From contig CABJAN010000001.1 of assembly GCA_902363515.1 (NCBI GenBank), positions 124,001 to 188,000 on the forward strand: a stretch of DNA of 64,000 bases. Reading direction: 5' to 3'. This DNA comes from Bacillota bacterium. GTDB taxonomy: Bacteria; Bacillota; Clostridia; Lachnospirales; Lachnospiraceae. Below the pieces are notes generated by a model. It searched no databases. It worked only from the letters and a program-made list of their open reading frames with translations, and was not told where the DNA came from. The position numbers were made by a program, and so were the translations under genes. How positions within the stretch are numbered: the first letter of the stretch is position 1; every line of letters starts with the position of its first letter. Of the stretch, positions 47,585 to 55,577 are shown piece after piece.

Positions 47585-47800
47585 TTAAGAGAACAGGGTT
47601 GCCAGCTGTGGAATCAGGGTAGTTCCCAGCAGCATGATTCCGGCACCAGCCATCAGCTGTTTGATGCCCTGGCTCTTAGCGCCGGGATTGTCGTTTCCAT
47701 ATCCTTCCAGAAGGTTTACGACACCCCACACGCCAAGACCTGCGCCGATTGCGACTACAAGAGTTTTTAAAGTTGTAATTGCACTGCTAAAAAATGCCAT
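47585..47800 (-). CDS. Maff2-family small membrane protein (possible VirB2-like subunit)
   Basis: A 71-aa protein with two membrane helices around a Gly-rich loop (LKTLVVAIGAGLGVWGVVNL, NLLEGYGNDNPGAKSQGIKQ, LMAGAGIMLLGTTLIPQLAT). This is the Maff2 family, found just before virB6 in clostridial ICEs. Size, two helices and position resemble VirB2/TrbC pilins, but there is no classical leader peptide, so the pilin role is an inference. I use the ATG at 47800; one two codons upstream is equally possible. The ribosome binding site (GGTGA) is weak for so central a gene. Confidence 0.8.
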   Translation of the reverse strand: MAFFSSAITTLKTLVVAIGAGLGVWGVVNLLEGYGNDNPGAKSQGIKQLMAGAGIMLLGTTLIPQLATLFS

Positions 47801-47852
47801 ATACATTCACCAAAACTGACTTCTTTCAGGTGTTTACGGGAATGAAAAAACA

Positions 47853-47868
47853 CCGACTAAAAAGCCGG
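47853..47868 (-). terminator. intrinsic terminator after the virD4 gene
   Basis: CCGACT/AGCCGG arms allow a CCGGCT-AGTCGG hairpin with a 4-nt loop on the minus strand (one G-U pair), followed by TGTTTTTTC. It lies 54 bp past the virD4 stop and separates that unit from the Maff2-virB6 unit. Confidence 0.7.
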
Positions 47869-47921
47869 CGCACCTAATGTCAGTTATTCCTTTCCTCATT
47901 ATTTTCCGTTCATTCCCAAGG

Positions 47922-49808
47922 TTACTTCGACAGATCTACTTGAATTACCTCCACCTCTTCTTCAGGTTTCGGTGTGTACTGCGGATTTAACTCTTTTTCT
48001 ACTTTGTATCGGTTTTTCTCATTTTCATCTGCAAGATACCGATAATTTTTGTGTTTCGTGATATCATATTTGTCCGAAAAGAATGGTCTGGCACCACGAA
48101 TCTGCAGGATACATTTTCCGCCATCCATGACTGCAATCTCATCTTCTGTCATCAGCTGTTTGCCCGTTTTCTGATAATTCAGTCCAAAGGATTTCTGATT
48201 ACTCCTCGTCTCCGAAGTGTTATACAGGTCAATAGTTTCCTTCCCCAGAAGCTCGCTCATTTCCTTTAAGGTAGTTTTCTCTTTGCCACCAAGGAAAAGC
48301 GTAGTATCACAGTTGCCCAGAATCGTATCTGCGCTATCTTTGTACATTGCCTTTAACTGGCTCTGTGACTGCAAAATAATAGAAGCAGAGATTTCCCTGC
48401 TTCGGATAGTTGCAATCAGCTTGTCAAACTGAGGAATTTGTCCGATGTTGGCAAACTCATCAGCAATGACACGCACATGCACCGGAAGTCTTCCACCATA
48501 TACATCGTCTGCCTTATCGCAAAGCAGATTGAAAAGCTGTGACTGTAACATGGCAATCACAAAATTAAATGTGGTATCCGTATCAGACATAATCAGAAAC
48601 AAGGCTGTTTTCCTATCCCCGATCTTATCCAGTTCCATTTCATCATAAGACATGATCTCTCGAAGCTCTGCGATGTCAAATGGGGCAAGTCTGGCCCCAC
48701 AAGATATCAAAATACTTTTCGCTGTCTTTCCAGCCGCCATTTTGTATTTTTTATACTGTCTGACCGCAAAGTGTTGCGGATCTCTTTCTTCCAGTTCCTG
48801 GAACATCATATCCACTGGATTCTGGTAAGTTTCATCCTCTTCACGGGTTTCGCTTTCATTCAAAAGATCAAGAAGGGTATTCAGATTCTTTTCCTCTTCA
48901 TCCCCTTCATACCAGATAAAAGCAATCAATGCTGTGTAGAGCAATTTCTCTGCTTTCACCCAAAAATCTTCGGAAGCTTTTTCCCCTTCGCCTTTGGTAT
49001 TTACAATGATTGTTGTCACCAGCTTCAGGATATCTTTTTCAGACCGTATATAAGCAAATGGATTGTAATGAAGGGACTTGGAAAAATTGATGGTATTCAG
49101 AACCTTAATCACATATGGCTCATGTACCACTTTTCCAGATTTATCTTTCATGATATTTCCATTCTTATCTTTCTTAGGTGGTCCCTTTGCTAACATCTTC
49201 CCGCACTCTTCAATCAAAGTGCCTTTCGGATCTGTAATGACCATAGAACAGTTCATCTGCATGACCGATGGTTTTACGAAAAAACGTGTCTTACCGGAAC
49301 CACTGCCGCCGATGACCACTATATTTTTATTTCTTGCATACTTCGGCTGCTTCGGTCTGCTCTCCATGGTCAGTGCTTCTGTTGCTGTCAATGGAATGTT
49401 CATCCATGGATCTTCCGACATATAAGGCTTGATATCCTCTACGGTTCCCCATCTGGCTGAACCATACTCGATGCCTTTCCGTAATTTCTTTGCATCTGCC
49501 TGTTTCTGCCAGACCAACACTTTCAGAACGACTGCAACAACAATACCTGCTAGCAGATCTTTCCAGTTATTGCTTAACATAAAACCAGCAAAAATCCGGT
49601 CTGCGTGTTCCATTGCATATAAAAGTTTGTTCCCCATATCTTCTCCCGGACTGTTCCGGTAAAGAAAAAATGCCCGGTCTGCATAGAAAGCAGCCAGAGC
49701 ATAAGGGATATTTGTAAGAACCAGTTTCTTTTTATCCAGGGCGGACAGCTTACCCCCGATTTTATTCTTCCACTTCTGCATCAGAGTTTTGCCGCTTTTC
49801 TTTTTCAT
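47922..49808 (-). CDS. VirD4/TraG-type coupling protein
   Basis: A 628-aa membrane ATPase that brings the relaxase-DNA complex to the secretion channel. Two hydrophobic N-terminal segments (near residues 30-48 and 75-110) precede the motor domain. Walker A is VVIGGSGSGKTRFFVKP near 171, and MVITDPKGTLIEECGKML is the conserved following motif. Walker B is VRVIADEFANIGQIPQFDK near 452. The late motif LGNCDTTLFLGGKEKTTLKE is typical of CD1115-like coupling proteins. Its ATG overlaps the stop of the PcfB gene by 4 bp, and PcfB-type proteins act with it in recruitment. Its partner relaxase is not in the window. Confidence 0.95.
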   Translation of the reverse strand: MKKKSGKTLMQKWKNKIGGKLSALDKKKLVLTNIPYALAAFYADRAFFLYRNSPGEDMGNKLLYAMEHADRIFAGFMLSNNWKDLLAGIVVAVVLKVLVWQKQADAKKLRKGIEYGSARWGTVEDIKPYMSEDPWMNIPLTATEALTMESRPKQPKYARNKNIVVIGGSGSGKTRFFVKPSVMQMNCSMVITDPKGTLIEECGKMLAKGPPKKDKNGNIMKDKSGKVVHEPYVIKVLNTINFSKSLHYNPFAYIRSEKDILKLVTTIIVNTKGEGEKASEDFWVKAEKLLYTALIAFIWYEGDEEEKNLNTLLDLLNESETREEDETYQNPVDMMFQELEERDPQHFAVRQYKKYKMAAGKTAKSILISCGARLAPFDIAELREIMSYDEMELDKIGDRKTALFLIMSDTDTTFNFVIAMLQSQLFNLLCDKADDVYGGRLPVHVRVIADEFANIGQIPQFDKLIATIRSREISASIILQSQSQLKAMYKDSADTILGNCDTTLFLGGKEKTTLKEMSELLGKETIDLYNTSETRSNQKSFGLNYQKTGKQLMTEDEIAVMDGGKCILQIRGARPFFSDKYDITKHKNYRYLADENEKNRYKVEKELNPQYTPKPEEEVEVIQVDLSK

Positions 49809-50296
49809 CGACTCTGCTCCTGATGCCGGTTCTTTACTTTGTCCTTCGTCTTCTTTGGCATCATTGCCCGGTAAGCTGCAAGACGCTTATGAATGGAAGG
49901 CTTATTCGCTTTTTGAATCTGTTTCTGGGAAAACTCACGGAAAGCAGCATTGAGGGCATCCTGATCATGTCCCTTGAAAAATACCAGATAAACCGGAGGA
50001 TCTTTGCTCTTGTCTTTTTTCAGAGCATAATTGATCCCGTATTTTCTAGCATACCGTTCAAAGGACTTGATATTTTTGTCCGTGATCTCGATATTGACCA
50101 TCCCGGCATTCTGTTTTGCCAGCTCTTTTACCGTGACCTTTCCCTGTTTCGGCTGATTTTTCTGTGCTTTCTTCTCTACTGATTTCTGCTTTTGATGACG
50201 CAGATACGCAGCAAGAACCTTTTTCAACAGGTCTGCCGTAATTTTAGTAGCCCGAATACAGAACGTGACCGTTTTCTGAGTTACCTCTTCCTGCAT
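49805..50296 (-). CDS. PcfB-family conjugation accessory protein
   Basis: A 163-aa basic protein matching the PcfB family by its start (MQEEVTQKTVTFCIRATKIT, then ADLLKKVLAAYLRH) and by the domain GMVNIEITDKNIKSFERYAR and YLVFFKGHDQDALNAAFREF. It ends with an IHKRLAAYRAM motif and a basic tail. In pCF10, PcfB-type proteins help the relaxase-DNA substrate dock with the coupling protein, and here the gene overlaps virD4 by 4 bp. An AAAGGAGG site gives strong initiation. A very short frame (MITDLDSS) with its own GGGGGGTG site lies 35 bp upstream and may be a leader. Confidence 0.87.
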   Translation of the reverse strand: MQEEVTQKTVTFCIRATKITADLLKKVLAAYLRHQKQKSVEKKAQKNQPKQGKVTVKELAKQNAGMVNIEITDKNIKSFERYARKYGINYALKKDKSKDPPVYLVFFKGHDQDALNAAFREFSQKQIQKANKPSIHKRLAAYRAMMPKKTKDKVKNRHQEQSR

Positions 50297-50379
50297 GACT
50301 TTTCCCTCCTTTCAGCGATTCAACTGCTGTCCAGATCTGTAATCATGGCAATCACCCCCCTTCAATGAAAAAGGACAGA

Positions 50380-51174
50380 TTAACCGGTAATCAGGTGCTG
50401 CACCTGTACGAGTTTTTCTGTCCCTTCTTCTTTTCTCTTGTCTTCCCCACCACAATAGATTGGAACACACATTTCAAGTATTCTGCTGTAAATGCGCTGA
50501 TGGGCAGTATCCAAATCTGTAGATTTCATTTCATTCAGTCCCAGATTCGTTGTTACGATCAGCGGAAGCATTTTACAATAACGGCTGTCTATCACATTAT
50601 AAACCTGCTCCAAAGCAAACTCAGAATTTCGTTCTATTCCTAAATCATCAATAATCAGCAACGGATAATCCACAAGATTTTGTATGATCTGGTTCTTATT
50701 TACCTGATAGCTGGTCATTTCATTTAAGATTCTAGAAAAATTTGTCATCATGACACGTTCTCCCTGTTCCAAAAGTGCATTTGCTATACAGCCTGCAAAA
50801 AAACTCTTCCCGGTTCCAACTGGTCCCATCAGAAGCAATCCTACATTTTTTCTCTTCATATCTGTCCAGTTTTCTACATACTGCCTGGCAATTAGTATCT
50901 TCTGGTTGCTTCCATTGTCATTTTCAAATTTCCATTCCCAGAATCTTCTTTCCCGAAGTCCGACGGATTTTCTCTGATAAAGCTGCCGCTGTGCTTCTTC
51001 CCGCTGCATCTTCTCATCAAGTTCCTGCCTGGCTTTTACCTCGCATTCACACAAACAGGACACTACATGCTCAAATCCCATCAGACTAACTTTCATCTGT
51101 TTTCTTTTTCCACAGATACCACAATGAAGACATCCCTCTTCATCCAGATAATCTGCTGTTACTTTATTTTCCAT
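50380..51174 (-). CDS. DnaC/IstB-like AAA+ ATPase (helicase loader type)
   Basis: A 264-aa AAA+ ATPase. The N terminus carries CxxC zinc pairs (CLHCGICGKRKQMK and SCLCECE), then a helical linker. Walker A is LLMGPVGTGKSFFAGCIANA (near residue 125) and Walker B is LLIIDDLGIERNSEFALEQV, with sensor region LPLIVTTNLGLNEM. This is the DnaC/DnaI/IstB group, which loads replicative helicase onto an origin. Its ATG overlaps the stop of the RepA gene (TGATG), so initiator and loader are made together. A GTG one codon earlier is also possible. There is no transposase partner, so an IstB role is unlikely. Confidence 0.87.
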   Translation of the reverse strand: MENKVTADYLDEEGCLHCGICGKRKQMKVSLMGFEHVVSCLCECEVKARQELDEKMQREEAQRQLYQRKSVGLRERRFWEWKFENDNGSNQKILIARQYVENWTDMKRKNVGLLLMGPVGTGKSFFAGCIANALLEQGERVMMTNFSRILNEMTSYQVNKNQIIQNLVDYPLLIIDDLGIERNSEFALEQVYNVIDSRYCKMLPLIVTTNLGLNEMKSTDLDTAHQRIYSRILEMCVPIYCGGEDKRKEEGTEKLVQVQHLITG

Positions 51175-51992
51175 CACAGGCTTTCTCCTTCCTGAAATTC
51201 ATATTTATCCATTCCTGCCCTGGCTCCATCTCGTTCTGCCCAAAGACAGATTGTTGCAAAATGATTCTGATACTCTTTTCCACTGGATTTCATATAAACA
51301 GAAAGATGATCAATCCGTTTCTGATAATCCCATGGAAATAGCGTCATCAACTCCTGCAGTTCAGCTTCCGACAGAACAACATTTTTAAATCTCCCATACA
51401 GACCGAATTTTTCTTCCAAAGCGGGAGTATTGCTCTTACTCTTATCAGTATGATTCTTTTCAGTCTTATTTATCTTAGTATTACTTCCATCCAGATTCTT
51501 GCAGTCCGGACTTCTATTTTTTTGCGTTCCGGACTTCCAGTTTCTTGCAATCCGGATTTCCAATTCCTTGCAGTCTGGATTTCCAGTTTCTGGCGTTCCA
51601 GAAGCAAAGTATCTTACTGGCTTTCCTCTGCTCCGTTTCACAAAATTTTTCACATATATGACAGAAGGACGATTATTCCCCTGCCGATACCGTTCGATCA
51701 ATCCAATCCCATGCACACTGTCAAGCTCATAAAGAAGCTTTGTCACTGTCGTATGCGACATTCGCAACAGCTCCTGCAATTCTGCAATCGTGTAAATAAT
51801 ATAGACATAACCATCACCGTCAATCCAGCCATTTTTCTTGGATAGGCTGATTCGATCAAGCAGAATTCCGTAAAGGAGCTTTGCGTCTGTGGACAGGCTT
51901 GCAAACTCTTTTTCTGAGAACAGAGCTTTTGGTATCCGAAAAAAAGAAAACTGGTCAGATTCTTCTGCTCTGAAGTATTCAAAATCTGCCAT
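51174..51992 (-). CDS. replication initiator protein RepA (RepA_N type) with internal iteron-like array
   Basis: A 272-aa initiator. The N-terminal winged-helix domain is the RepA_N type (FFRIPKALFSEKEFASLSTD, then AKLLYGILLDRISLSKKNGW). A second helix-turn-helix-like part follows (LQELLRMSHTTVTKLLYELD). The middle section, residues about 128-170, is low-complexity and encoded by 23-bp DNA repeats. The C-terminal domain (VVLSEAELQELMTLFPWDYQ) matches the conserved DnaD-like end of such initiators. It would start replication of the excised circle. The neighbouring loader, SSB, ParA and ParB support an autonomously replicating ICE. AGGA upstream of the ATG is a modest ribosome binding site. Confidence 0.87.
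   Translation of the reverse strand: MADFEYFRAEESDQFSFFRIPKALFSEKEFASLSTDAKLLYGILLDRISLSKKNGWIDGDGYVYIIYTIAELQELLRMSHTTVTKLLYELDSVHGIGLIERYRQGNNRPSVIYVKNFVKRSRGKPVRYFASGTPETGNPDCKELEIRIARNWKSGTQKNRSPDCKNLDGSNTKINKTEKNHTDKSKSNTPALEEKFGLYGRFKNVVLSEAELQELMTLFPWDYQKRIDHLSVYMKSSGKEYQNHFATICLWAERDGARAGMDKYEFQEGESL
51501..51615 (+). repeat. iteron-like array: five units, exact 23-bp period, inside repA
   Basis: Units start at 51501, 51524, 51547, 51570 and 51593, each opening GCRNTCYRGA; the first four continue as GCRNTCYGGAYTTC with pyrimidine-rich ends. A degenerate unit precedes them from 51478. The period of 23 is not a multiple of three, so successive units are read in different frames and the protein repeat is 23 residues long (GTPETGNPDCK against GTQKNRSPDCK). 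The regular DNA spacing suggests selection for binding sites; many plasmid origins carry iterons of about 22 bp. Confidence 0.75.
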
Positions 51993-52002
51993 AGCTTATT
52001 TC

Positions 52003-52884
52003 CTATTCTTCCTCATTATTAAAATCACTCCCTGCTACACTGCCTGTTCCATGACACATCTCATTAAACACAAAGTTGAAGCACATCATTAACTCACTCA
52101 GATAATAATTCCTTGCCTCTTTATTGCAGGCATACATATCCTCGATATAAACCTCCTCGTTTCCATTCATTCGTGCGATCGTTTCCAGAACTTTCATAAA
52201 CTTCTTATTAGAGCAGCATTCATACTGTTCATTAACATATTTCTGAATTTCCAGTACACGTTCAGGCTTTCCATCAAAAACAGATAACACGCCAAATGCC
52301 AGATCCATACCAAACTCATAGCCATCGGCTTCTACGGCATCAATATCAAGATTACCTTCTTCATCGTAATAGCCACGCTCTTCCATAGGAGTCAGTGGTG
52401 TCTCATATTCATCCAGATATCCCATATCCGCAATAGTTTCCAAAATATCTCTGGATGCTTTCACCATCTTATCCATGATAATTTTTCTTTCAGCCAGCGG
52501 CATATTTGCCATAATAGTATCTAATGTCATCATTGATTCTTCCTCCATCTCATTTTCATAAATATCATTGATATAAAAGTGGTTCGCCTTTCCATTGTTT
52601 GGAATGATACGCACCAGATCACCAATCTGAACCAGTTCCTGTACTGCCTGATCTACGCCATATCTGGTCGTATTCAAGTCTTTTTTCATTTCACTTTTCG
52701 GATAGATTACAAACAAATCCCCTTCACCATCTACCCAGCCATTTTGCACCGCAAATTTTAAACGATCCAGAAATAAGCTGTATAAAATCTTTGCTGTATT
52801 TGACAGATTCTTGTATTTATCCATCTGGAACAGCATCTTTGGCACCTGTAAACAATCTACCGGCATATACTCCATCTTACTCAT
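52003..52884 (-). CDS. second RepA-type replication initiator-like protein
   Basis: A 293-aa protein. I use the ATG at 52884 (MSKMEYMPVDCLQVPKMLFQ) because AAGGAGG precedes it by 9 nt; the open frame upstream has no such site and overlaps the neighbouring gene. The N-terminal 110 residues (LQVPKMLFQMDKYKNLSNTA, KILYSLFLDRLKFAVQNGWV) share the RepA_N winged-helix layout with the protein encoded next door, including the phrase NGWVDGEGDLFVIY against NGWIDGDGYVYIIY. The C-terminal two thirds are acidic and differ. It may be a diverged duplicate with a regulatory or initiator role. It overlaps the preceding gene by 8 bp. Confidence 0.75.
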   Translation of the reverse strand: MSKMEYMPVDCLQVPKMLFQMDKYKNLSNTAKILYSLFLDRLKFAVQNGWVDGEGDLFVIYPKSEMKKDLNTTRYGVDQAVQELVQIGDLVRIIPNNGKANHFYINDIYENEMEEESMMTLDTIMANMPLAERKIIMDKMVKASRDILETIADMGYLDEYETPLTPMEERGYYDEEGNLDIDAVEADGYEFGMDLAFGVLSVFDGKPERVLEIQKYVNEQYECCSNKKFMKVLETIARMNGNEEVYIEDMYACNKEARNYYLSELMMCFNFVFNEMCHGTGSVAGSDFNNEEE

Positions 52885-53269
52885 TGATTGTTTCCTCCTT
52901 CTGTTTGTACAGCACTTCGGCTGAAGTAATATTGATTTCCAGCATACCCATAAATCCCTGATAGTACAGCAGGCATATCTGTTCATCCTCCCTTGCCAGA
53001 TACAATCCTTCCAGTTCATTGGACGGATGTTTCATTCCATATACTGCCTGACAGATATCATGGATTTTCTCACATTCCACACTTCTCAGATGCATCTCCA
53101 AAGTGTGGTTAAATCTCTGCCAGTCTTCCAGTTTCTGGTTTACTGACATCATGCACTGGAACAGTTCCGCTGCTTCACATGCTGCTGACAGCACTACATT
53201 TTTGTTATTGATACTTCCATCGGCATTTTTCATATGCCCTACCATATACGTCTGATCGACTGAAACCAT
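52877..53269 (-). CDS. unknown ICE protein, 130 aa
   Basis: A soluble 130-aa protein with a strong GAGGAGG site. It starts MVSVDQTYMVGHMKNADGSI and appears mainly helical, with Cys in LSAACEAAELFQCMMS and SVECEKIHDICQAVYG and no zinc-type spacing. The C terminus (GFMGMLEINITSAEVLYKQK) overlaps the next gene by 8 bp. I do not recognise the family. The position between ssb and the initiator genes, with close spacing (13 bp after ssb), suggests a replication or regulatory role within the same operon. Confidence 0.65.
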   Translation of the reverse strand: MVSVDQTYMVGHMKNADGSINNKNVVLSAACEAAELFQCMMSVNQKLEDWQRFNHTLEMHLRSVECEKIHDICQAVYGMKHPSNELEGLYLAREDEQICLLYYQGFMGMLEINITSAEVLYKQKEETINE

Positions 53270-53282
53270 CTTTTATCCTCCT

Positions 53283-53681
53283 CTATCTAAACGGCATTTC
53301 CTCTTCCATGCCCTCTGGAATCTCTAAGAACCCTTCCGCATCTTCTGGAAATGGTGGTCTGCCAACCATTTTTGCACCTGCGAATTCAATCCGGTTAGCA
53401 TACACTTCGGTGGTATAGATCTTTTTCCCGGTATCCTTATCTTCATAATTACCTGTGACAATCTCGCCTTCCACCATGACCTTCGTTCCCTGCATCAGAT
53501 AATCTCTGGCAAATTCTGCTTTCTTTGCAAAAGCCTTTACCGGAATAAAACTGACTTCATCGGAATAATTTCTTCTGACTGCCAGAACAAACTTGGCAAT
53601 CTTATGAAGTCCTTTTTCATTCTCCACTTCGTTGTATCCGGGATTTCTTACCAATCGCCCGGAAATAACTGTTGTATTCAT
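53283..53681 (-). CDS. ssb: single-stranded DNA-binding protein
   Basis: A 132-aa OB-fold protein starting MNTTVISGRLVRNPGYNEVE. The core has the usual SSB pattern FVLAVRR, VSFIPVKAFAKKAEFARDYL, KVMVEGEIVTGNYEDKD and TEVYANRIEFAG. The C-terminal tail is acidic and ends EEEMPFR, close to the DDDIPF tip that recruits replication proteins but with an extra Arg at the end. It would cover single-stranded DNA during transfer and replication of the element. A GGAGG site lies 9 nt before the ATG. It follows the Cys-rich gene by 13 bp. Confidence 0.92.
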   Translation of the reverse strand: MNTTVISGRLVRNPGYNEVENEKGLHKIAKFVLAVRRNYSDEVSFIPVKAFAKKAEFARDYLMQGTKVMVEGEIVTGNYEDKDTGKKIYTTEVYANRIEFAGAKMVGRPPFPEDAEGFLEIPEGMEEEMPFR

Positions 53682-53694
53682 TGGCTTAACCCTC

Positions 53695-54093
53695 CTATGC
53701 TTTCATTGATTTGTAACAGATACCGATACATGGTCCACATTTTCCATAGGCACATCCGTAACATTCATCTTTTTCCAACTCTTCCTGCTTCATTTCATCG
53801 GCAAACATTCCTAACAGCGTTGTGTAAATCTTTTTCATTGCCAGGAACTTCTCTTCTGCTTTTTCCATCTTCTCTTTGTAAAATGGAATCAGTTCACGAA
53901 GAACTGGATGAAAACGCTCATTTTCATCATCCCAGGCACAATTTTTCATCATGCATCGTGGTTGTTTCTCATAGCTTCCCAGATAATATGGGCAGAACGT
54001 ACAACCTCTTTCTTTGATAATCTCAACCGGAATCACTGGCATCTGACTTTTGATTTCTTTTGTTACATACTTGCTTTCAATTCGCTCTCTCAT
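53695..54093 (-). CDS. Cys-rich ICE protein, possible metal or Fe-S site
   Basis: A 132-aa protein; the ATG at 54093 has GGAGG 8 nt upstream. Nine cysteines occur, four near the N terminus (31, 34, 47, 52; GCTFCPYYLGSYEKQPRCMM) and five in a C-terminal cluster (111, 114, 119, 122, 126; DECYGCAYGKCGPCIGICYK). The spacing CxxCxxxxCxxCxxxC suggests a bound metal or cluster. The middle is a charged helix. No catalytic domain is recognised. It is first in the unit with ssb and the initiators, after a strong terminator, so it could be a redox- or metal-sensing regulator of replication or transfer. That is speculation. Confidence 0.65.
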   Translation of the reverse strand: MRERIESKYVTKEIKSQMPVIPVEIIKERGCTFCPYYLGSYEKQPRCMMKNCAWDDENERFHPVLRELIPFYKEKMEKAEEKFLAMKKIYTTLLGMFADEMKQEELEKDECYGCAYGKCGPCIGICYKSMKA

Positions 54094-54163
54094 AATGAAA
54101 TCCTCCAAAATTTATATTTGCAAAAGGGATTTACCCTGAACTGCCTGTTTTTAGGCACAAAAA

Positions 54164-54206
54164 AAGAGGCAGACTTACGATTTTTGTTTTCGCAAGCCTG
54201 CCTCTT
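54164..54206 (-). terminator. intrinsic terminator of the par operon
   Basis: Arms AAGAGGCAG.CTT and AAG.CTGCCTCTT pair at 11-12 positions with one mismatch. On the minus strand the hairpin is followed by TTTTTTTG. It lies 15 bp beyond the stop of the 139-aa membrane protein. Confidence 0.88.
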
Positions 54207-54220
54207 ATCAAACTAATTTT

Positions 54221-54640
54221 CTACCTTTCAATGATATACCGTATAAAAACGTATATCGCTCTGATCACATACACTGGAATCATGATACTTCCGATCAATG
54301 CTCCAATGATGACACTTAATGCAGCCATACCAAGTGTTGCTGTGGTATCCATTCCTCTTGGGATTAGAATCAGCCGCATTTTATGTATTCCAAATGGTAA
54401 TCCGGCAATAAATATCCACCAGAACCAATCCGTCTGTCCGCTGACTTTCATAATTGTTTTTGTCATCCAAAACCAGAATACCATAAATGCCAGTGGCAGA
54501 ATTGATTTTTTAATTACATCTCCAATCGTCATTTCTTTTGTCCTCTTATCCAATCTGTTTATCTTCTGTACTTTAGAAATATATGCCTGATATCTTTCCA
54601 TCTGGCTATCATTATATCTTATTTGCTTATCATATTCCAT
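54221..54640 (-). CDS. small ICE membrane protein (DUF6050-like)
   Basis: A 139-aa protein with a charged N-terminal 45 residues and then three to four membrane helices (LPLAFMVFWFWMTKTIMKVS, FWWIFIAGLPFGIHKMRLIL, TLGMAALSVIIGALIGSIMI, PVYVIRAIYVFI). The segment GLPFGIHKMRLILIPRGMDT, followed by a Gly-rich helix, resembles a family I recall as DUF6050 in clostridial mobile elements. It is last in the par operon, 4 bp after parB, with an AAAGGGG site and a terminator beyond. The function is unknown; entry exclusion or membrane anchoring of partition factors are possible but unsupported. Confidence 0.65.
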   Translation of the reverse strand: MEYDKQIRYNDSQMERYQAYISKVQKINRLDKRTKEMTIGDVIKKSILPLAFMVFWFWMTKTIMKVSGQTDWFWWIFIAGLPFGIHKMRLILIPRGMDTTATLGMAALSVIIGALIGSIMIPVYVIRAIYVFIRYIIER

Positions 54641-54644
54641 TCTA

Positions 54645-55577
54645 TCATCCCCTTTGTTCTGTTTGTGCCTTCCACGAATCTAATAACTGAAATATAATTT
54701 TTTCAATTTGTTCTTTCTTATAATCTGGTGGAAAATATTTTTGCAGTTGCTTTTCTGAAAAGCTGATTTTCTGGTAATTCACTTTTGCTTCTCCTCTAAG
54801 AATTTTCTCAATATCTTCTCCAGTCAATTCTTTTTGCTGACTAAGTTCTTTCAATTTTTTTGCCTGAGATCCATTAGGCATTTTCTTTGTTGTTCCTATG
54901 AACGCCAATAATAACGACTGCTCATTGCTTTTTAAATACGATAGATCTACTGCAACAGTGAATGGCAATTCATTTTTGTCTACAAACTCCAGCAAATAAT
55001 TCGACAAATAGGTCAATCGTATATATCGTTTGATTGTACTCATTGTTTCCCCGACTTCTGTACCTACCATCTCAGCTGCCCATCTTTTTTTTAACTTTGG
55101 TTCAACTTGGACCAAAGTTAGATCTGTTCTTCTGCCTTGACGTTTCAGTGCTTCATACTTCATGCGGTATGCAAATGCTTTCTCACTATACAGCAGGTTT
55201 TCTCTTTGAATATTGGAATCGACCATAACTACAGTTGCTTCATCATCAGACATATCTCTAATAATAACCGGCATTGTTTTCAGTCCCAATTCTCTGCAAG
55301 CATATTTTCTTCTGTGCCCCACTACTAATTCATAATCCTTTTCCCCAGAATTTGAAGGTCTTGCAATTCCTGGCACAAGAACTCCATATTCTGAAATACT
55401 TTCAATCATTTCCTCCATTTTGTCATCCCTGAATACTTTAAACGGATGGTTCTTGAATGTATCCAGCTCGTCCAGTGGAATTTCTCGCACACACTCCTGC
55501 TCCTCTGACAATCCAAACAGTGCATCTACACCTTTGAATTTTATCTTTGAAGCACTACTCTCTTTCACTGCCATCAT
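54645..55577 (-). CDS. ParB/Spo0J-family partition protein
   Basis: A 310-aa DNA-binding partition protein. The N-terminal ParB domain shows IPLDELDTFKNHPFKVFRDD, GVLVPGIARP and the GxxRRxA-type box VVGHRRKYACRELGLKTMPV, which binds CTP in the family. A helix-turn-helix region follows (KKRWAAEMVGTEVGETMSTI, then KRYIRLTYLS). It shares 23 bp with the end of parA and has GAGGAGG 6 nt before the ATG at 55577. It would bind a centromere-like site on the element. I did not find a clear parS palindrome nearby, although the dyad at 57151-57169 is a candidate. Confidence 0.92.
   Translation of the reverse strand: MMAVKESSASKIKFKGVDALFGLSEEQECVREIPLDELDTFKNHPFKVFRDDKMEEMIESISEYGVLVPGIARPSNSGEKDYELVVGHRRKYACRELGLKTMPVIIRDMSDDEATVVMVDSNIQRENLLYSEKAFAYRMKYEALKRQGRRTDLTLVQVEPKLKKRWAAEMVGTEVGETMSTIKRYIRLTYLSNYLLEFVDKNELPFTVAVDLSYLKSNEQSLLLAFIGTTKKMPNGSQAKKLKELSQQKELTGEDIEKILRGEAKVNYQKISFSEKQLQKYFPPDYKKEQIEKIIFQLLDSWKAQTEQRG

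Noticed and set aside
50325..50351. Eight-codon leader MITDLDSS before pcfB
   Set aside because: It has a GGGGGGTG site but is too short to support as a gene without expression data; noted only as a possible leader peptide.
52885..53019. Longer N terminus of the second RepA-type protein
   Set aside because: The upstream 45 codons have no ribosome binding site, overlap the previous gene and have atypical Cys/Trp-rich composition; the ATG at 52884 has a perfect AAGGAGG.
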